A DNA stretch of 64,000 bases from Heliocidaris tuberculata. Lineage: Eukaryota; Echinodermata; Echinoidea; Camarodonta; Echinometridae. Under the pieces are notes generated by a model. It saw only the letters and a program-made list of their open reading frames with translations. It had not been told where the DNA came from and searched no databases. Below, one piece after another: positions 11,500 through 23,895 of the stretch. The translations under genes were made by a program, and so were the position numbers. Each line of letters starts with the position of its first letter. The first letter of the stretch is position 1. The stretch is from assembly GCA_025618425.1 (NCBI GenBank), contig CM046835.1, positions 19,437,374-19,501,373 of the forward strand, read 5' to 3'.

Positions 11500-12995
11500 A
11501 TGGGCATATTTAATCCTATTGCAATTTATTTCCAAAATCGGATGGCAGTCGATCGTATAGTTAGCGGTGGGCTTTATCTTAAGCACTTTTACCCAGTTGT
11601 ACATAATGCAAACACAAACATATATGCAACAGTTTCAGAAGAAACCAAAGAAGTTGAAAGAGGTTTTGAGTTAACAATTTTTCTATACAAAAATGAAAGA
11701 GTCTTGGAATGTCTCAATGTTTGACCATTTCTGTGTTATAGTCATGGTCGCATATATTTGTCTTTTTTTTATGTAAATGTATAATGTGAGCTGATAAAGG
11801 GACGTTCTGCTCTTTTATCATCAAATTAGAATGTTGTTCCAATTTGTTTTTGTGTTAATCGCTGTAATAGGTTTAATCATTTTAATAGATTTGGTATATT
11901 GTGTGTTATCTTGCTTCGTTTGCTAATAAATTATGAAAGCAATGCAATAATATACACGTGTCAGTTCTAAGCTCTAAAGCCCCGTTCTGTTTAAATCCTT
12001 TCTCTGGATGATATTTAATATCCTAATTGTCTTTCAATACGCTCGCTCGATTAAAAGGGTTGGTGGTGTTTGCTAATAAATTATGAAAGCAATGCAATAT
12101 CATACGCCTGTCAATTCCTAGCTCTAAAGCCCCGTCTGTTTAAAGGCCAAGTACACACTAATATCAAGTTGATTTGAATAAATAGAGTAAAATTAAACAA
12201 GCATAACAGTGAAAATTTCACTGAAATCGGAATTTTGAAGTTTTGCATTATTTCATGAAACAGGATATGCATAAAATAGGCGGTATGCAAATGAATGAAC
12301 CGATGATGTCACACACTCACCTTTTCTTATGTATTTTATTATATGAAATTTCAAATATTTCAATTTTTATGGATGTGATAATAAAGCATCTCTCCCTTGT
12401 GTCAAAATAAGTTACAATAATGATCTTCTCTGCAAGATATTTGATATTCTAATTGTCTTTCAATACGCTCGATCGATTAAAAAGTTGGTGGTGTAAATAA
12501 TTCAAACCTGTCTAGCTAATAAGCCTTTTCGTAATTACACAATCGTCCGCCGAGAGCTCGCGTGACGTCACAGGTCGCGGGGTCACTTATACCCGAAAAA
12601 TCGATGAAGTGAATGCCATGCGAACGACGTAGTGCTTTGCGTACACATATCAAAGAATACGACACTCCCCCGAATTTGTACAGGGTACGATGTAACGGCC
12701 AGGGGAAGTGCGCCCAACACCGTTACTGACTCACTGACTGTGTACAAACCATTTGGGGGAAATGACCCAGGGGGTGAAATCGGGTGAAATCGAGTGAAAT
12801 ACTGCAACAGGAAGGAAACCAGGCGTCTCTATGAATTCAGAAGAGGGAAAGGGCTTGAAAATTAATGAGAAGGATAAAAAAGGGGGTATATTCAACAGGG
12901 GGCATGCAGCTATCACATTGTTGTTCCATGTCCGTGCCCATTTCTTTATGTATTGGTTTTTCAAAAGATGAATGGACAATAGGTAAAAATAGTAA
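11500..12995. other. Non-coding stretch with a partial internal duplication
   Basis: No gene. Direct repeats: TGCTAATAAATTATGAAAGC with its flank occurs at about 11920 and 12071, and a block with TCTTTCAATACGCTCG at about 12030 and 12455. A full CRE palindrome TGACGTCA lies at 12563-12570, which could be chance. Confidence 0.5.
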
Positions 12996-12999
12996 TCAT

Positions 13000-13060
13000 A
13001 CACACACATACACACCCACACACACACCCACACACGCACACACACATATATATATATATT
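13000..13060. repeat. (CA)n and (TA)n compound microsatellite
   Basis: CA/CACACC runs pass into ACATATATATATAT. Low complexity. Confidence 0.9.
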
Positions 13061-13149
13061 TGTATTTCCAACTTCCCAAAGAATTACTTAGAGATATACA
13101 GTGCGTCCAAGAAAAACAAAGGGCTACTGTGAGCAAACTATGTGCTCTA

Positions 13150-13580
13150 TGACAATAGTTATCTTTTTCACATAAAACGGAAGTATTAAGCTTTTAGAGG
13201 ATACCTTGATGGCGTCCATCCGTATATGCTGTAGCAGGCAGCATTGTTTAGAAAATGACATGTAAAAAGTTAATGGTACTTTACATTGTCATCAATCGCA
13301 AAAGTATGGTATAAAGGTCACATAAAGCATAAATAAAATATATATGATTATGGCAATTTCCCTCTCAGCCATCAAGGTATCATCTGAAAGCATAATAATT
13401 CCAATTTAAGGAAAATAGAAAATTATTGTCATATATAGTGCACATACTGTGGTCACAACAATCATTTATTTTAGGGTTGTTCTTTTTTCTGAGACTCTTT
13501 TTCACATAAAACGGAAGTATTAAGCTTTTTATGACAATAATTTTCTAATTTCCTTAAATTGTAAAGGTATCTAGTTTAAT
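13150..13580. repeat. Overlapping inverted and direct repeat
   Basis: The sequence with GAGGATACCTTGATGGC near 13195 pairs with CCATCAAGGTATCATC near 13368. A ~30-bp block containing CACATAAAACGGAAGTATTA occurs twice in direct orientation (about 13167 and 13500). GACAATA and its complement mark the outer parts. It resembles a rearranged or nested pair of inverted-repeat elements; no target duplication could be assigned. Confidence 0.55.
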
Positions 13581-14696
13581 TATAATGAAATGTGGCTTAA
13601 TTAGAATAAGTGTAACTTTTTTTTGTTTCGGGGAAATCGAAAGAAGTGCAGATAGCGTTTTTTGTGGGGGTTATTTGAACAATTCACAGCAGAGCACTAC
13701 ACCTTCGACCTGCTCGGCATTGTTTTGCACGTAAAAGTCAACTTAGTCGCGGGAAAGTTTACCTACCCAACGCTGTTGGGCGCCCTTCCCATGAATTGTT
13801 GTCGGTTTGATGGCGATTTCCATCGGTGATTGGGTGATTTTTGCCAGGCAGTATGAGAGGGCGTTGTTTTCCTCTCCTTTATTTATATATTTTTTAATCA
13901 TCGATGTCACAGATAGTGCATGATATGCCCACTTCCGTTACATTGAAATTAGGGGAGTGTCCTATCTTCCCTCTTAAGATCTTTGCACATGTGTATAGTA
14001 TATTCAGCGCGTTTTTTTTTTCAGTTCCATATCATCTTACAAGCAATCGTTCGTCGTCTTTATCAATAGCTTTTGCTTTGTTTTTACCATAATGGAAGTA
14101 GATGACATAGAATTGTTTATCGACGATATTAAGATGTGGACGGTACCTGCCCTGAAAGACTTTCTTCGGAAAAGGAACTTGAGAGTTAGTGGGTGCAAGG
14201 AAGAGCTATAATTTAAGTCCCAGCATATGACGGTGTCTTTCATGATTATGATTTCACCCTTCATTGCATGGATAAGTAGTAGAAAGTGGTGCCCGTTTAT
14301 AGGTGTACATGTACAGAGCTAATCTAGGATTAAGGAAGGGCCCAACCATTCATACTAATTTGGTATACCCAGGTGTTGCATGTGTATCCGGACAGGGGGG
14401 GACACACAATCCACCTCATACAAACAATACATTTAATGCATCGGACCGACATTTTAAATCAGATTTTAAATCTGAGTGCAAATCTGTGAATTATTTCTTA
14501 TGTTATAAATATCGATCTCTTGTACCACCAAATGCTTAATTCTAACTTTGGTTCATGCCTTCGTCGATATCTTGGGAGATTTAACTGTTTTTATTTCGGT
14601 AACCCGCTATGAAATTCATTGCGGACGACAGTAAAGTAGAAACGAATGAGATCTGAGAGCGACAGAACCAACATACACAAAAATACCTTTTAAGAC
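13581..14696. other. Non-coding stretch
   Basis: No coding gene or complete element recognised. Confidence 0.45.
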
Positions 14697-14877
14697 ACTT
14701 TTGTTAGATATTATTGCTCGTATCCGTCATATCCGTCACGTAGTGACGCTCATGGCGCTTAGACATTATTACCCTGGTTATAGCCGAACTTTTGTTAGAT
14801 ATTATTGCTCGTATCCGTCATATCCGTCACGTAGTGACGCTCATGGCGCTTAGACATTATTACCCTGGTTATAGCCG
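14697..14877. repeat. 91-bp tandem duplication (two copies)
   Basis: A 91-bp unit beginning ACTTTTGTTAGATATTATTG occurs at 14697-14787 and again at 14788-14877, almost base for base. It lies at the 3'-tail side of the minus-strand SINE, so it duplicates part of that SINE tail. The near-identity suggests a recent local duplication. Confidence 0.9.
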
Positions 14878-15050
14878 AGCCGCCAAAGTAACTAGCGCTC
14901 AAGCATATCAGGTACCCATTTACACCTGGGTCGAGAGTGGCAAATGTAGATTAGAGTCTTGCCAAAGGACGTTAGTGCCGTGGTGGGATTCGAACCCCGT
15001 ACCTTGTGATCTGCAGTCCGGTGACTTATCCACTGGACCACAACACATCT
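14788..15050 (-). mobile_element. tRNA-Cys-like SINE, copy 1
   Basis: On the minus strand from about 15050 the head carries a pol III A box (TGGTCCAGTGGATAAG), an anticodon-arm segment GACTGCAGATCA typical of tRNA-Cys(GCA), and a B box (GGTTCGAATCC). A body shared with the copies at 54636 and about 57850 follows, with landmarks TTTGGCAAGAC and the near-3' block GGTAATAAT. The family ends in ATT-type repeats. Pol III-transcribed, mobilised in trans by a LINE. Confidence 0.8.
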
Positions 15051-15240
15051 ACTTTGTGACTTTGACAACAGCTTAATTGGTAATGCATAGTTCTATTATG
15101 TTCATCCAAGCACATTTCATCATACTTTCAAAAGATTATGAACATTCACTTACTTCGATGTTTGAAGAAGTAGCATGTGATTCTGTCATAAGTTACGTAT
15201 CTATGTTCTATCGAAAATTACACACACAGAGCAAAATCTA

Positions 15241-16231
15241 CAGTGCAAATAAAAAAATGTGCACACTTTGAAAATATTCTCCTGCTTGGTGATATCTTTC
15301 ACATGTACATGTTTAATTGAAGAAATTATTCTTATCAATAAATTTGATTCTCTTTTAAATTCTTATTCGTCATACAGGAAGTTGTTTATGGGGTCTTGTA
15401 ACTTTTAAGAGGAATAAGAAATGTGAAGAAGAAAATATGTAAATTTTCGGGTTCTCGTCACGTTATTGCAATCAATCTTTCCAACACTCTTCAGGCAAAA
15501 ATGAGTATTGATGCAGATGATTTGTGCTGGAAAGAAAGCGGTTGTGGGTTGGGGCAGTGTTGTATCCAGACATGGGTGAAACTGGTGTAGCTCCTTCTTG
15601 AAGACCAAGGAAAAAAAACCAGTACGACTGCTTATGCTCAGTATGCTTGTACAAGAATGAAGCTGTCCAGATACATTTAACCCCTGTCTTTGGAGCATCC
15701 CGTCCCCCTCCCCTTTATCAATTTCTGGATAAGCGATTATGGGTGTGCACTCCCAGGTATAGGATTAAGGATTAAACTAATTCTTCATATCTACTATTGA
15801 TGGTTAACAGTCAGACACGATCGAAAAATAAACTCAAGACAATTTCAATAGCCATCTTTATCACCTTTAGAAATGTGCGAGCATTATAATGGTGTTTTAC
15901 GTAATCCGAACCTGATTTCTATGGGCAGTACAATAGGCCTTTGAAATTGCCCTTGAGTTTATTTTTCGAAAGTAGTTTTTATCGTGCATTTACTGCCTGA
16001 TAGGCACTTTGATCAAATTCAAGACTCAGGCATTTTTGCGCAAACTAATTTTTGCGAGTTTTACAAAGTAGCCAGTACTCACTGACGCGTAAAATATTGT
16101 CAATACCCATAGTGTCATTCGATGAAATAGACCCTCACCCATAATTGTATAAGAAAAAAAATCGTATCGTTACTGTGAAATTATGATTTTATAAGGATAT
16201 TCTCAAAGTGTGTACTTTTTTATATGCACTG
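15241..16231. mobile_element. Tc1/mariner-like non-autonomous element
   Basis: The left terminus CAGTGCAAATAAAAAAATGT and the reverse-complemented right terminus CAGTGCATATAAAAAAGTAC are bordered by TA on both sides (15239-15240 and 16232-16233). Homology between the ends extends through CACACTTTGA(G/A)AATAT. The 991-bp interior has no transposase frame. Its right ~170 bp recur at 56941-57104. Confidence 0.75.
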
Positions 16232-16507
16232 TATATAATAACATTGAGTTTGCAATGTAAAAAATGAAGAAGATAAAAGAGGTACATTTACATGAAACTA
16301 AGAGAGTTCCTAAATCACAAACTGGCATCATGATGTAAAAATCAGTCATTTCAGAATGACTATAGAGCACCAGTTTTTGTTATTAATCAAATGATTTCCA
16401 GAATAGAAGGTAAAAGGAAAGAGAGAGAAACCTCGATCGAGGAAGTATAGAAAGGACAAAGAATTGAATGGTACAGTGCCTTTGGCAGAATTTGTTCTAA
16501 CACCGCA

Positions 16508-16674
16508 CAGGGGCGAATCCCGGATTTTGTAAAAGAGGGGGCCGGAGCCGGAAAAGTACAAAATTAAGGAGGCAATTTTTTTTTTTTTTAATCGTGTACT
16601 TAAGGTATGCCAGTTGGGTTTCAAAGGGGGGGGGGCGGCTGATTTGCCCCCCCCCCACCCTGGATCCGCCCCTG
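16508..16674. mobile_element. hAT-like MITE
   Basis: The ends CAGGGGCGAATCCCGG and (reverse complement) CAGGGGCGGATCCAGG form inverted repeats. The flanks CCGCA (left) and CCGTA (right) may be a diverged 5-bp duplication. The interior is short and G/C-rich, with a T-run and no coding capacity. Confidence 0.65.
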
Positions 16675-17000
16675 CCGTAGGAAAACAACTATTTTTGTGA
16701 CATTCAATAGTCATGATTCAGAAGTTGCAGTTCGCATTTAAAAGCTGTCTATCGCAAAAAAAAAAATGTCCTATGACATGAAGCAAATTAGATAAACAAA
16801 CAGTAGTAGAAACAAAAAACCAAAAAAAAAAACAGCCGGGGTTTGAAATTGGCACGGATGATTCGTAGTCGGAAGTCCACTGAGAGCAACAACTCCCCCC
16901 CCCCCCCCCCCCACACACACACACCTACTCTGAAAGTGGATCAACGCCCCTTGAACTGGTGATTACATATGGTTAGTGAACGGTAAACAATGATTCTTAC

Positions 17001-17298
17001 CAGTGGCGTATCCAGGATTTTGAAAAAGGGGGGGGGGGGCACACAAATGCAGGGCTGTCAACTTTGGGGAACTGCTTGGAGGGAGATTCGTATTTTTTCT
17101 TCTCGCCAGCACTTCAAAAGTCGCTCAGTATGGGGGGGGGGGGTGGCGAGAAAAAAAATTTCGCCAGTCCTCCGAAAGTCTCTTAGATCAGATTTCATGG
17201 GATCCAGTTTTCCTCCAAGGGGGGGGGGCACAATTTTTTAGTCAAAAGTTGTCAGGGGGTAGTCTGCCCCTCCCCCCCCCCCCCCGGTTACGCTAGTG
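17001..17298. mobile_element. hAT-like MITE with exact 8-bp duplication ATTCTTAC
   Basis: The left end CAGTGGCGTATCCAGG and right end (reverse complement) CACTAGCGTAACC form short inverted repeats. ATTCTTAC occurs directly outside both ends (16993-17000 and 17299-17306). The 298-bp interior is dominated by G runs and by TCGCCAG/GAAAGTC repeats, with no transposase. Confidence 0.85.
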
Positions 17299-17613
17299 AT
17301 TCTTACCCCATGTCTATGGATATATGTCATCTTAATCAAACGATGACGCCAAATTATTCGAATATAGTTCAATTGATTTTTCAGAGATTCCAAATCTTAT
17401 ACCGAGTTCTGCAAATGGAATGGCATTTCGATCGAAAATAGTTAAATGTCATTCCATATTCATCATACAGTAGATAATTTATTTGGAGGAGCAAAACGTC
17501 AACACCCTTGAAGGTAATGCAAAGTGTCAGTAAAATTTCAAGTGTTGTAGTTTTCCCTGATTTTTTTTTTATTCATTGGTTAACACTTACGAAAACAGAA
17601 CACGAACCCATGA

Positions 17614-18138
17614 TTTTTTTTTTTTAATTATATGTTTTATTGTTTCATAATCAAATATAATCACAAAATTTACAAATAATTAGCAGTTATTGTAAAAAGG
17701 GAAGAAAAAAAAGTGACAAGAACATTTCAATTAAAAAAAATTAAATAAAAGAGAGAACCACCATGATTAAGTTATATCCAGGAAAGCACAGCTCCCTCGA
17801 AGATCCCCCCCCCCCCCCCCCCGCCCCATAGCACACAATCATATGGAAGAGTGCCTCCCCCGTTCAAAGATCCCCAAGCCGGAGCAGGCTCCATACCCAA
17901 TTTCTCAACCACAAATTACACATTTTATTCCACACAATCAAAATTTACTCCTACTCAAATTACCAAAAAATTACACTTTCCAAAACTCATCTCCTCTAAT
18001 CTTTATCATCATAATTCATATTATTGTATAGAGCCTGAACCGGACCCGAAGATCTGAGACAGTGAGAAAATAAATCATAAAATTGTAAAGAAATAATGTG
18101 CCAAAACACATTCCAAGACTGGGATTGGGATAGTTAAA
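17614..18138 (-). mobile_element. Retrocopy (poly(A)-tailed, 12-bp target duplication) of an unidentified transcript
   Basis: ACGAACCCATGA flanks the insert directly at 17602-17613 and 18139-18150. Read on the minus strand, the 525-bp insert ends in a 12-nt poly(A) (17614-17625), preceded ~10 nt upstream by AATAAA (17636-17641 on the plus strand is TTTATT). These are hallmarks of LINE-type retroposition of a polyadenylated RNA. No protein or known LINE domain is recognisable. It may be a retrocopy of a 3'-UTR-rich mRNA or a 5'-truncated non-LTR element. Confidence 0.8.
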
Positions 18139-18150
18139 ACGAACCCATGA

Positions 18151-21100
18151 ATGTTCATTTTCTAGAAGACACATATTCGCTGTTGATACTTTGCAGAATA
18201 TCTCGTGTTGCTGTTGGTTAGCTTCGTGTAAAATATCCCACCGGTGGGGTATGCGATGTTGAGCTCACAATTCAAGTATAAGATTAAATTCACGTTGATA
18301 AAACTTAAAATAACTAATATTGTCTTTGTAAATTCCGAATGCGTTAACTGTATCAAAACTGGAAAACTAAAGAGATAACATAACTCTCTTTGCCCTCTTC
18401 TTGCCCATATATGTTTCGAGGCTATTTTGAAGACGAGTAATAATCGATATGGTTTTACACCCATAAAGATAAAACAAGGAAAATATACATAACAAAAGTG
18501 AAAAGCTCTTTGTATTATGTTTTTAAAGAAACGCTCTTAGAAAGATTGCACTGCAATATCATAATCATAAATAATCATACTTGTGTTCTATAGATCAACC
18601 CCATCGAAACTAACGACCATACAACCTTTTAATAGCTCGTTCATACGGGACTTGTGGATTCGAAACATTAAATTAACGAAACAACGACTCACTAACCACG
18701 ACGAGGGTTCACACGGGCCAGAAACAACGATGCTCGTTGTTCTGAAACTACAAGCCGAGCGATCGTCGTTATTAACACCGGAAGTAGATACTACCGTTTG
18801 TGTGTACAGTACACATACAGATCCTGTGTTCATAATTCGCGCGAAGGGTATGATCCGGAAGTTTAACATAACCAGAGAGGTCATCGTTAACTACGAGATT
18901 GCGAAACTTAAAGTTTATTCTGTCCACACGGTCCGAAACTGCGACTAAGTTAGGTGCCAGAATATCCACATATTTGGGCAGCGAGGTTCGCAGATAATTA
19001 TGTAACTCCTGTATGTAACTTCTGACTATTTTCTCTACAAATTTTTTTAAACATTTAGAAATTGAAAAGTTGATATACGGTCAAAAGGCGTAAGGCCCCT
19101 CCTTGTAAAAATGTGGGCCTGTATGATCAAGATCTCTACATCTGTGATTTTCTTTTATTATTATTTGTGTGTGGGGGGGGGGAGAGATTTTTGTCCGCAA
19201 ATTTGGGTGTCACACCCCAAAAATTTGTCGGCACGTTTGAGTGTCACACCCCCCCCCCCCCCTTCAAAATGTTCTAGCGACGCCCCTGGATTTAGTATAT
19301 ATTTATTGGATCATATGATAATCTTAAATGTCGTCACAACCGCAAATCAGGTCATTGATGCTGGTGGAAATCATGACGTGGCATCTGTGTGATTTCCCGG
19401 AGATTCTGTTATGGACTTTGTCCAACTTTAACAGATCTTCGAGTTGGAAGGGGAAAACATAGTCCCTGACAGATGTAAAAATCGTCACATCAGGATTTTC
19501 ATGCTCGGAATGACTTGAACTGTATTTATGGATAAAACACATACAAAAAAATACTTTTCACAAGTGTTGATCTTCTTTAATTTCAAGGATTGGAGGACGA
19601 TATTTCTCACAATTTACCATTCTCATAATCCTATAAATATTAAACAATGCTTTCACGATCAATAGCTTCTTTATACAAACTTCTTAATTCACTTTCAAAA
19701 ATCCTGAAAAAGCCGTCATTTCGTTATGAATAAATGAACCTAAATCAAACCACACTTTAGATATACACAAATCAAATTAACATGTTCATATTTTAGCTAT
19801 ATGTTTGTAAAGTGCCACCGACAGGCTAAAGTTTGCTGTTGTTCACTCGATTACAGGATATAGACATGTGTGACAATGATTTTTTATACCTAACCTTTCA
19901 CGAATTGACATAAAATATTGATTTTCGCCATGTGTCATTAGTGCAAATAAACTATTTAGATGGTCAACAAAATGAAAGTTTTGCAAAACATTATTGTGGT
20001 CACATTTGCATGTGTGAAATCTTCCATAATTTTCACGGTCTTGGCTTTCCCAAAATCAGCCCTTTTTTGGGGGGGGGGGGGAATAATTTTTTGAATATCC
20101 GTTCTCCGATTTTTCTGAAAGAGTGTACAACCCAAGTATCACCGGTAGGCCATCTTGAATTTGTTTTTCTATCATGCTGAGAAGGGCATGCGTTTCAAGA
20201 TGATGGGTTTTTCGTCACAGATAAAATTCTTTCTCCAGAAAAGTACATTCCTTTGTTCTAAGCAGCAGTTCCCTAATATTTCAACTTTTCTGATAGAGCA
20301 GGCCTAAGGTTATTCAATTCCGGACGATCAATCAAGCGGGGTTTTTTTTTTGTTGCTGATGTTTGTTTTTTTAAATTTTCAATTGACAAAATATTTACTT
20401 TAGATTAACTTGATAAATACTTCAAATATTTTTTTCAGATTAAAGACAAAATAGACATGCAATGTACAGAAAAGTCATGAATATTCATTTGTTTAGCAAG
20501 GGAACGGATAAAGAGATTTCATACACTGAAATGCAGTTTATATGAATTTCAGGAAAATAATCAACAATCACCACAGAATAGTTAGAGTGTACTAATATTG
20601 CTCCAACTAACCCATATGTAAGAAATGAATGTATCAAATGACGAGCGATAGTACAAATGTACTTTATCATATTTCATAAAAGAAATTTTGCATAAACCAT
20701 CCGTTCTTTTAAAAATGAGGACACAAAGAGCTCTCGGTTATCTTTCTTATATAATTTGTAAACTGGAGAATAAACTTTCAAGAGGCGCACATTTACAGAT
20801 TCTCAGCAAGCATCTGCTTTCATTAATTTTTTATAACTAGCCTCAAATATGTACACAATGGATCGAAAGTAAAGGCTTTAAAAAGTACAGAGATGTACAT
20901 GATTATCTGCATTGTGACAACCATTACTGTAACTCTTAAATTATTTGAATGTCAGCGAAATGTCAGCGGAAGAGGACCAAGGTGCACGGAAATGTTGACA
21001 CCTGCCCAGAGCACTTCTTTGTACTGCATCTTCGGCTCCAACTGATCCATAATGGGAGTTTAAATAAGGAAATTCCTCACAATTAAAATGAACATTTCAA

Positions 21101-22394
21101 AGGTGTATAGTACAATCACATGATCTTATAACTCAATATCTATTCTTAACTGAGTAAAATGGAAGCCTGCCTGAGACTACACGCCAGTTGTGCCAACTAC
21201 ACCATTTAATCGTAATGTTCAGCATTTGGCATATAATCTGCTTTGCGACGCACAGAGTGAAAATTACTAACTGATATTGACAAAATATGGTGCCTGAAGA
21301 GAAACTTTTTATTAAATTAGCGAGGTAAATAAGTAAAATGTCACATTATTTTGAATATGAGATTGTAAACAAAGTGACGGTAAAGGAATGATGACATTTA
21401 AGAAATCGGTCAAGTCCCGATTAAACTGAGAATGAAGGAACTAAAATGTGTCTATCTAAAACGGAAAAAATTATTCTGTCTAGCTACGAATTCAAAATGA
21501 GATTATGCATAAACAACGACAACAAAAAATAATGCAAAAGTTATCGTTATTCTAAATCAATGCACTGGATTCAAAGAAATATTGCTTTTCAGTTCATTAT
21601 AGTTTGATGACGCAAACCTTCTGTTTTCCAGAATAGCTTTTCAAATAAAGCAATTATGAGAGTGGTATAATACATAATTAATCTGATTGCCCTACATATT
21701 ATCTTTCCTGCCAAAGAGACTCCTGACAGTTTGAAATTAGATCAAATATTAATTACAGAAAAAATAACATATCCTATCGTTGTAATGGAAAGCGATAAAA
21801 AGGCTATGGGTTCGCCTGGGCTATTGGCTTTCCATACCACAAGATCTGGTAATTCCAGCCTGTCCCCACCATTGGCTCATGAAGCTGTTGGCCATTCCTC
21901 CCCTGGAGGCATTTGGGAAATGAGTACAATTCAGCAGAATAAAAAAAAACCCTTTAACATGATCTATTATCTATACCGAACAAACATAATTATACTCAGC
22001 CATGTAAAACAACAAGCCTATCCAACAGATCATCAATGAACTAGGCCAACCAACCACGTCAATGAAACAAGCCCGACCAACAAACCAATGGATAAAAATC
22101 AAATAAATATATTTTGAGAGGGAATGACAAATCATTCAAACAATAAAACAAGTAATACTATTAATATTTTACCTGTTTGTTCTACCTCTTTCCCTGTCTC
22201 AAGGATCAATGTTTTATCACTCATCCCGATAATAAAAAATTACTTTTCAATGATTAATGAAGTGAATGAAAAATAATGGCATCAATCATGTCAGTGTAAT
22301 GAAAAATGAATGACCGAACGAATTTAAACAACATCGAACCTTCCTGTTTTATTTTAACAACAAACAACGAAATAACATTGTTTCAAAGAAATAT
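18151..22394. other. Long non-coding stretch
   Basis: No gene recognised. G- and C-runs at about 19170-19185, 19249-19262 and 20074-20085 sit in remnants of hAT-like ends; the first is followed at 19272 by GCGACGCCCCTG. The open frame at 18583-18948 has no domain or splice context. Confidence 0.45.
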
Positions 22395-22597
22395 GTCTTC
22401 TACAGGGCGTAGATAGCAGGGGGGGGGGGGGATGGGGGTATGCATCCCCCAACTTTTCAGGTGGGGGATGGTGTGTACAATCATCCCCCCAGGTTTCACC
22501 CCCCCCCCCAATATTTATCGAGGATGATGACCTGTGTCATCATCACCTAACTATACATAGAAGAATGATGAAATAACAATCATAACATGTAACCCGG

Positions 22598-22731
22598 GGG
22601 TGATTCACTAACAGCTAAAATCAATTTTAAGTGAGCTAAAATCAATTGTAAGTGAGATAAAATCAATTTTCTGATGATTTGATTGGTCTACAGCTTTCAA
22701 AAATTGGTTTTAGCTGTTAGTGAATCACCCC
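22598..22731. mobile_element. 134-bp MITE nested in hAT-like copy 1
   Basis: The end GGGTGATTCACTAACAGCTA is matched in inverse at the other end, with about 30 bp of nearly perfect terminal inversion. The interior holds three tandem ~20-bp units of the form CTAAAATCAATTNTAAGTGA. The paralogous element near 62585 preserves the empty site as CCCGG, whereas here CCCGG lies on the left and CCTGG on the right. This implies a 5-bp CCNGG-type duplication; the exact boundary is ambiguous by a base or two because of flanking G/C runs. Confidence 0.85.
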
Positions 22732-23509
22732 CCTGGTCAGAAGAACCGCTCCGGGGATTGCATGTGGACATAGTGCCCCTACTTTTTCCTTTAACTTCAG
22801 ATAAGTGCCCCCATTTTTCTTTCGAATAAGTTCCCGTTCCATATTCTTATAAGTGCCCATTTTGATAATTACTCCTCATCCCTCACTTTACCTTTGATAA
22901 ATGCTCCTTTTTCAACAAGAGCATTTATCCCTTTTAATGTAACAAGTCTTTTTCCCCCTTTGTAATATACAGGCACTGATTTAATTTTTCTACTTTATAA
23001 AAACATTTTTTCTGTTCTTATAAATGCCCCCTTATCACCTCTGATAACTGCCTTTTCTACCTGTTCTACACATTCATTTATTTTTCTAATAAGTGTCCTT
23101 TTCCCCATGGTAGGTACCACGTTTTCCTTTTTCATAACATGTGCTCCTAATCCAAAGTGACTTAGAGTCAATATTCCCAAATGCTCGCTCGCTACGCTCG
23201 CTCGTATTAAAAGTATAGCTTATTAAATCAATTTTCATTGCGAAATTTTGCAAATGAAATCCCATCAGAATTGTGTTTCCCGTTTTTATATTACAATGTA
23301 ATTGCGACCTCACAAATTTTGAATATTGTTTGCTAGCTCGCTTCGCTCGCTCGCTCAATATTCAAATCATACTACAAAATTGCAAAGCATGATACTAAAG
23401 TTGTATCTTGGACATGTAAAAAGAAAAACCATAATCTTTACACACCCTCACCCCACACACACACACACACACTATATATATATATATAATATATGTGAGA
23501 AAAAAAAAT

Positions 23510-23895
23510 GAGAGAATAATGGTTGCATAGCTTAAATCAAAGTTCCCCAGAGCTGTCCTCCCTTTTTGAATTTTTGCAAAGGTAGAAAACAATGTCTCCG
23601 CCGGGAATCGAACCCGGGTCGTTGGCTTAGAACGTCATTGCCTTAACCACTAGACCACGGAGACGGGCCAGTGATTTCGGCGACACCAGATTCAATTGAC
23701 CGAAAGATTGACAAATCTTCAACCTTATTAATTAATTCCTTTGTCGGGGGCAGGTGAGTTTTGAACAAAGACAAGCCAACGACCCGGGTTCGATTCCCGG
23801 CGGAGACATTTTTTCAACCTTTACAAAAATTCATAAAGGGAGGACAGCTCTGGGGAACTTTGATTTAAGCTACGCAACAATTATTCTCTCATTTT
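23510..23895. mobile_element. Head-to-head pair of tRNA-like SINEs (inverted repeat)
   Basis: A minus-strand SINE runs from 23664 down to about 23510. A second, 5'-truncated plus-strand copy runs from about 23774 to 23895. They share ~120 bp of tRNA T-arm and body sequence, including GGGAGGACAGCTCTGGGGAA and TTTGATTTAAGCTA. Together they form an inverted repeat with a ~140-bp spacer. The pair is missing from the related hAT-like copy at 61840-63436, so it was gained after that family copy inserted. Confidence 0.75.
23593..23664 (-). other. tRNA-like SINE head (72 nt)
   Basis: The 7-bp acceptor stem GTCTCCG/CGGAGAC and the T arm CCGGG-TTCGATT-CCCGG are perfectly paired. The A box TGGTCTAGTGGTTAAGG and B box GGTTCGATTCC are intact. 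The anticodon stem pairs poorly, so I call it a SINE head or tRNA pseudogene rather than a functional tRNA. The truncated second copy supports the SINE reading. Confidence 0.75.

Noticed and set aside
11149..11604. Long poly-Leu / poly-Phe open frames
   Set aside because: They are translations of the uninterrupted GAA trinucleotide repeat, with no coding context.
18583..18948. 121-codon frame as a possible gene
   Set aside because: No domain, signal, splice or homology clue, and an overlapping frame of similar length exists on the other strand.
23593..23664. Functional tRNA gene
   Set aside because: The anticodon stem does not pair well and the sequence is fused to a repeated SINE body present twice.
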